From positions 570,115-634,114 of the forward strand of contig SDOX01000007.1 in NCBI GenBank assembly GCA_004565275.1: a stretch of DNA of 64,000 bases, read 5' to 3'. Positions 61,340-64,000 of the stretch are shown piece after piece (positions within the stretch are counted from its first letter, which is position 1; the number at the start of each line of letters is the position of its first letter). Origin of the DNA: Nannochloropsis salina CCMP1776. Lineage: Eukaryota > Sar > Eustigmatophyceae > Eustigmatales > Monodopsidaceae. The translations under genes were made by a program, and so were the position numbers. The notes beneath the pieces are model-generated. The model made no database searches and was not told where the DNA came from. It was given only the letters and a program-made list of their open reading frames with translations.

Positions 61340-63524
61340 GCACTTGTCGGGGCGGCGGTTGCGCTGGGTATGGAAAATGTTGCTCTTGGAACGGGTGGGA
61401 ACGCAGTGCTTGAGGACGTGGCTGCGAAGACCGATGATGCTGAGAGGATGGCGGGAGTGAAAGTGGTTGCTGGGGACCGGGAGGAGAGGTGACAGGCGAA
61501 GGAGGCATGCGAGAAGGGGAAGGCCGGGCCGGATGGCCACCCGCCTGTGGTTTGAACAGCATGGCGCTCAAATCAACGGCAGAGACAGGGGCTGACCGCG
61601 CTCCATTCTGTGCCGGAGGCGGCGGCGGGGCTTGCGAAGGGCGACTTTGAGGGCGGGTCACGGGCAGCGGCAGCGTCGAATCTCGTCCGAAGGGGGTCAG
61701 TCCAGGTGGGGGCAGGGAAGGGAAAGGAATCCCTTGACGATATGGGCCGGGTGGCGTCGGCCCTTTCCCCGGACCCACCGGTCCTTGCCCCGGTGCGCTA
61801 GGCGCCTGGCGTAGAGAAGCTTCCATGCCCGAGGGAGGCCTGGCCAAGGGAGTTCCAGGGGGGGAATGCGAGCGCGCCGGTGGGGGTACTTGTGAGGTGG
61901 GGAAAGAGGAAGCGGTTGCTACCGCCGCGCCCGCGCCAGGAGGCTTGGTCACCGAGGACATGTGGCCGGTCTGTGGGCCCTGAGAGTCCTTTGCTCGAGC
62001 TGGGCCAGCTCCCTCCGGGTAGGTTACGGGCGAGGACGACGCCAGGTCTCGGTACAGGTCAATGGTGGAGAACCCCGCCCCCGGGGCGGCGAAGGAGAAG
62101 AGGCTGGTGGGGAAGGCCCCCCCCGCGGTCGCCATGGAGGGTGGAGCGTCGGACAAGAAGGAAGGGTGCGTGCCGGTGTCCAAGCGGGCTACCTGCCCGC
62201 CGGGGGGGGGGGGCGGGCCCAGGAGGGAGGCGAGATCGATGTCGAGGTCCTGCAGGGGCCAGGGGCGCGCGGGCGGGGAGGCCCGAGCCTTAATACGCCC
62301 CGGGATGCATGGGCCCGGCGGAGAGCGGGAAAGGCCCGGGGGACTGCCCCGTGATTTTTCCTCCTGTGCCACACCGGCAGAGGCTTCCTGCGCCCACGCC
62401 GGTGCCTCTTCCTCCTCCGCCTCCGCCGGTGCCGCCCTCCCCGACCGCCCCGGCGGCTTGCGGACACTTGCCTGGATCCCCTGCGACCGCAAGTACTTGG
62501 CACGCTCGGCTTCAAACGCCGCCGCGAGCCCTTCGTCAGGGACAAAAGCCTTGTCCAAACCCGACATGCCCGTTCCCTCCCCCCCACCTCCCCCCAGGCC
62601 CCCGGCCGAGGGCATCTCCCAGTAGTCGTCCGTAGGGTTCTCCCATAGATCCTCCTCCTGCTGGGCCTGTCCCCTTTTCCGCTCAGAAGAGGCCTGCCCG
62701 CCCCGGTGCCCATCCCCAGTTGTGGGTCCTCCCTCGAGCCCGTCCCTCCTCCTTCCTCCCCCCCTTCCTCCCCCCCTTCCTCGCTCACCCTCCCGGTCCC
62801 ACCCCCCCCGCCCAGGACCGCCCTCTCGTGGCATCCTACCCTCCCGCTGCGAGAATTGATGCGAATAAGCCCCGCGACTCGACGGCCTCTCCCCCTCCCG
62901 ATACCCTCGCAGACGCTCCACTGGCATGTCCGAGCCCAGCAGGGCATAATCCACCCTCCCTTTCGCGTCCCTCTCAGAACCCTGCCCTGGTTTGGAAGCC
63001 ACAGACGCCGGCTGGTACCGAGGTGGCACGTCGGGTTGTCGACGCACCGCCTGGTCCCCGGCATGAGGCACGCCGGTGCGGTCGCGCGAGGAGATCACCA
63101 GGGGGGGCAATCCGGACGGCCGGGACGCAAGAGGCTTCACTCTCTCTTTCAGCGCCTCCAGCTCCTCCACCGAGTAGCATATCTTGCCAAAACGACCCTT
63201 TGGGGGCGCTCGCTTCTCCTGTCCGCCGTGTCCGGACCGGAGTCGACTAGGCGAGGCCTCAACTGGGGGTTGCAAACTGCCCGCACGTTCATCGTCCAGC
63301 ATGGCCTTCCCACCCTCCTCACGGGCTTGTATTCCCCCTTCTTTGCGTCCTCCGCCCAATTTGAGCATAGCCATGAGTTGCTGGGACGCTTTCAAGTCCG
63401 TAGAGGCCAGGGAAAGGGAAGGAGAAGCCACCCGGCTCGAAGAGTCCTCCTGCCATGACGCAGGCGCCTGGTCACTTCCTGATGTTGCCCCCTCCCCGGC
63501 CACGCCGCGCACCGCCCTCGGCAT
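60861..63524 (-). CDS. Large Gln/Pro-rich, probably disordered protein with a YSVEEL motif
   Basis: An 887-residue open frame from ATG 63524. A CAG acceptor-like site lies four bases upstream, so a 5' exon or 5' UTR intron is likely. Most of the protein is disordered and rich in Pro, Gln, Gly, Ser. Conserved-looking islands are: KGRFGKICYSVEELEALK near residue 115, WENPTDDYWEMPSAG near 300, LAAAFEAERAKYLRSQGIQ near 345, and a basic C-terminus (NRVLKRKPPGLNAKTLAL). The YSVEEL island resembles the Y-x4-L-phi helix of eIF4E-binding proteins and 4E-transporter, but the last position here is Glu, so this is a weak lead. Two Gln runs (~10 and 11) come from a TTG/GTT repeat. Long Pro runs precede them. 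Function unknown; RNA-granule or transcription scaffold are guesses. Confidence 0.6.
61251..61340 (-). repeat. CAA/TTG trinucleotide repeat encoding poly-Gln
   Basis: About 90 bp of near-perfect GTT units on the plus strand (AAC/CAA on the sense strand), interrupted by GTC/GTG. It gives long Gln runs with single Pro or Arg interruptions in the large disordered protein. Confidence 0.9.
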
Positions 63525-64000
63525 CACCTGGGGAATTTATCTACTGCATAACCTGCCTGGTCCACAGAAGTAGAGGCAAAGGAAGGGGTGGGGTCGTGGA
63601 ACGTGTAGTGAGACGTGACAGGCGTACATGAAAGAAGTGTAGATAGAAGACGCTTGACAGCGCATGGCAGTGACGAGGGATAATTCGCGACGTGGATATT
63701 TGAACTATACGCATGCGAGTGGGCGTCATCACCTCACACAAGGCGTTTCTCTTTTCAATTGTATCACTGCAACCTGCTGTCGCTGCTAGAACGCAGAAAA
63801 GGAAAAACAAGCTGGAGGCGTACTACGTAGTACGTGAGAAGGCTCCGCGAGTCTAAAATGCAAAACCTGTGTGGACACGACCGCTACGCATTCTATCCCC
63901 CTGAGCCGATCATCGCGGCGTCTACCAAACATGAAAGCGCGTTACATGGCCTTTGGGTGCACTCTTTCGCGTGACGCTCCTCGATGTTCCTTTGACAGAA
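63525..64000. other. Upstream region of the Gln/Pro-rich gene, window end
   Basis: About 0.5 kb. A minus-strand frame (63541-63810) has poor composition. Probably promoter and 5' UTR; nothing else supportable. Confidence 0.35.

Overview
The window looks like nuclear DNA of a photosynthetic stramenopile (heterokont alga), most like a Nannochloropsis/Microchloropsis-type eustigmatophyte. The species is inference. The signs are: GC-rich, compact genes with few short GT-AG introns (about 60-550 bp); eukaryotic housekeeping proteins (eIF3f, uS5/RPS2, NOP56, DNA topoisomerase II, XPF, DCC1, Cdc37); and plastid-type genes, one of which (ATP sulfurylase) has a classic heterokont signal-peptide/ASAFxP presequence on a separate first exon. 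Another is a chloroplast-sensor-kinase-like protein. I saw no rRNA, confident tRNA, transposon, viral relic or CRISPR array.

Layout. 0-5 kb: 3' part of an unrecognised Pro-rich gene, a plastid-type methyltransferase (-) and a bZIP factor (+). 6-15 kb: a Golgi-type Ca2+/Mn2+ P-type ATPase (-), a small coding-like exon (-), and the repair nuclease XPF (+). 15-21 kb: DCC1, a CSK-like sensor and a bHLH factor (all -). 22-28 kb: a membrane-anchored 2OG-Fe(II) oxygenase-like protein (-), Cdc37 (-) and a small methyltransferase (+). 28-37 kb: topoisomerase II (+), RPS2 (-), urease accessory protein UreD (+). 37-45 kb: an ankyrin protein (-), a GT77-like glycosyltransferase (-), an inositol monophosphatase (+), eIF3f (-). 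45-51 kb: an organellar-type threonyl-tRNA synthetase (+) and a PDZ-like/LysM protein (+). 52-64 kb: plastid ATP sulfurylase (-), a four-TM RING-H2 E3 ligase (-), NOP56 (+) and a large Gln/Pro-rich protein (-).

The genes form no operon-like pathway; this is an ordinary euchromatic stretch. Shared themes are genome maintenance (XPF, DCC1, TOP2), translation and ribosome biogenesis (RPS2, eIF3f, ThrRS, NOP56) and nitrogen/sulfur assimilation (UreD, ATP sulfurylase). The most interesting points are: the sensor kinase has Arg where the phosphoacceptor His should be; several genes begin with tiny first exons that single-ORF gene finding misses (ATP sulfurylase, RING, bHLH, TOP2, probably NOP56); a G14 run separates the two reading frames of the RING gene; and a Gln/Pro-rich protein and a LysM protein have unknown roles.

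Exon joins were worked out by eye from GT/AG sites, reading phase and family conservation. They are proposals, not transcript-supported models.
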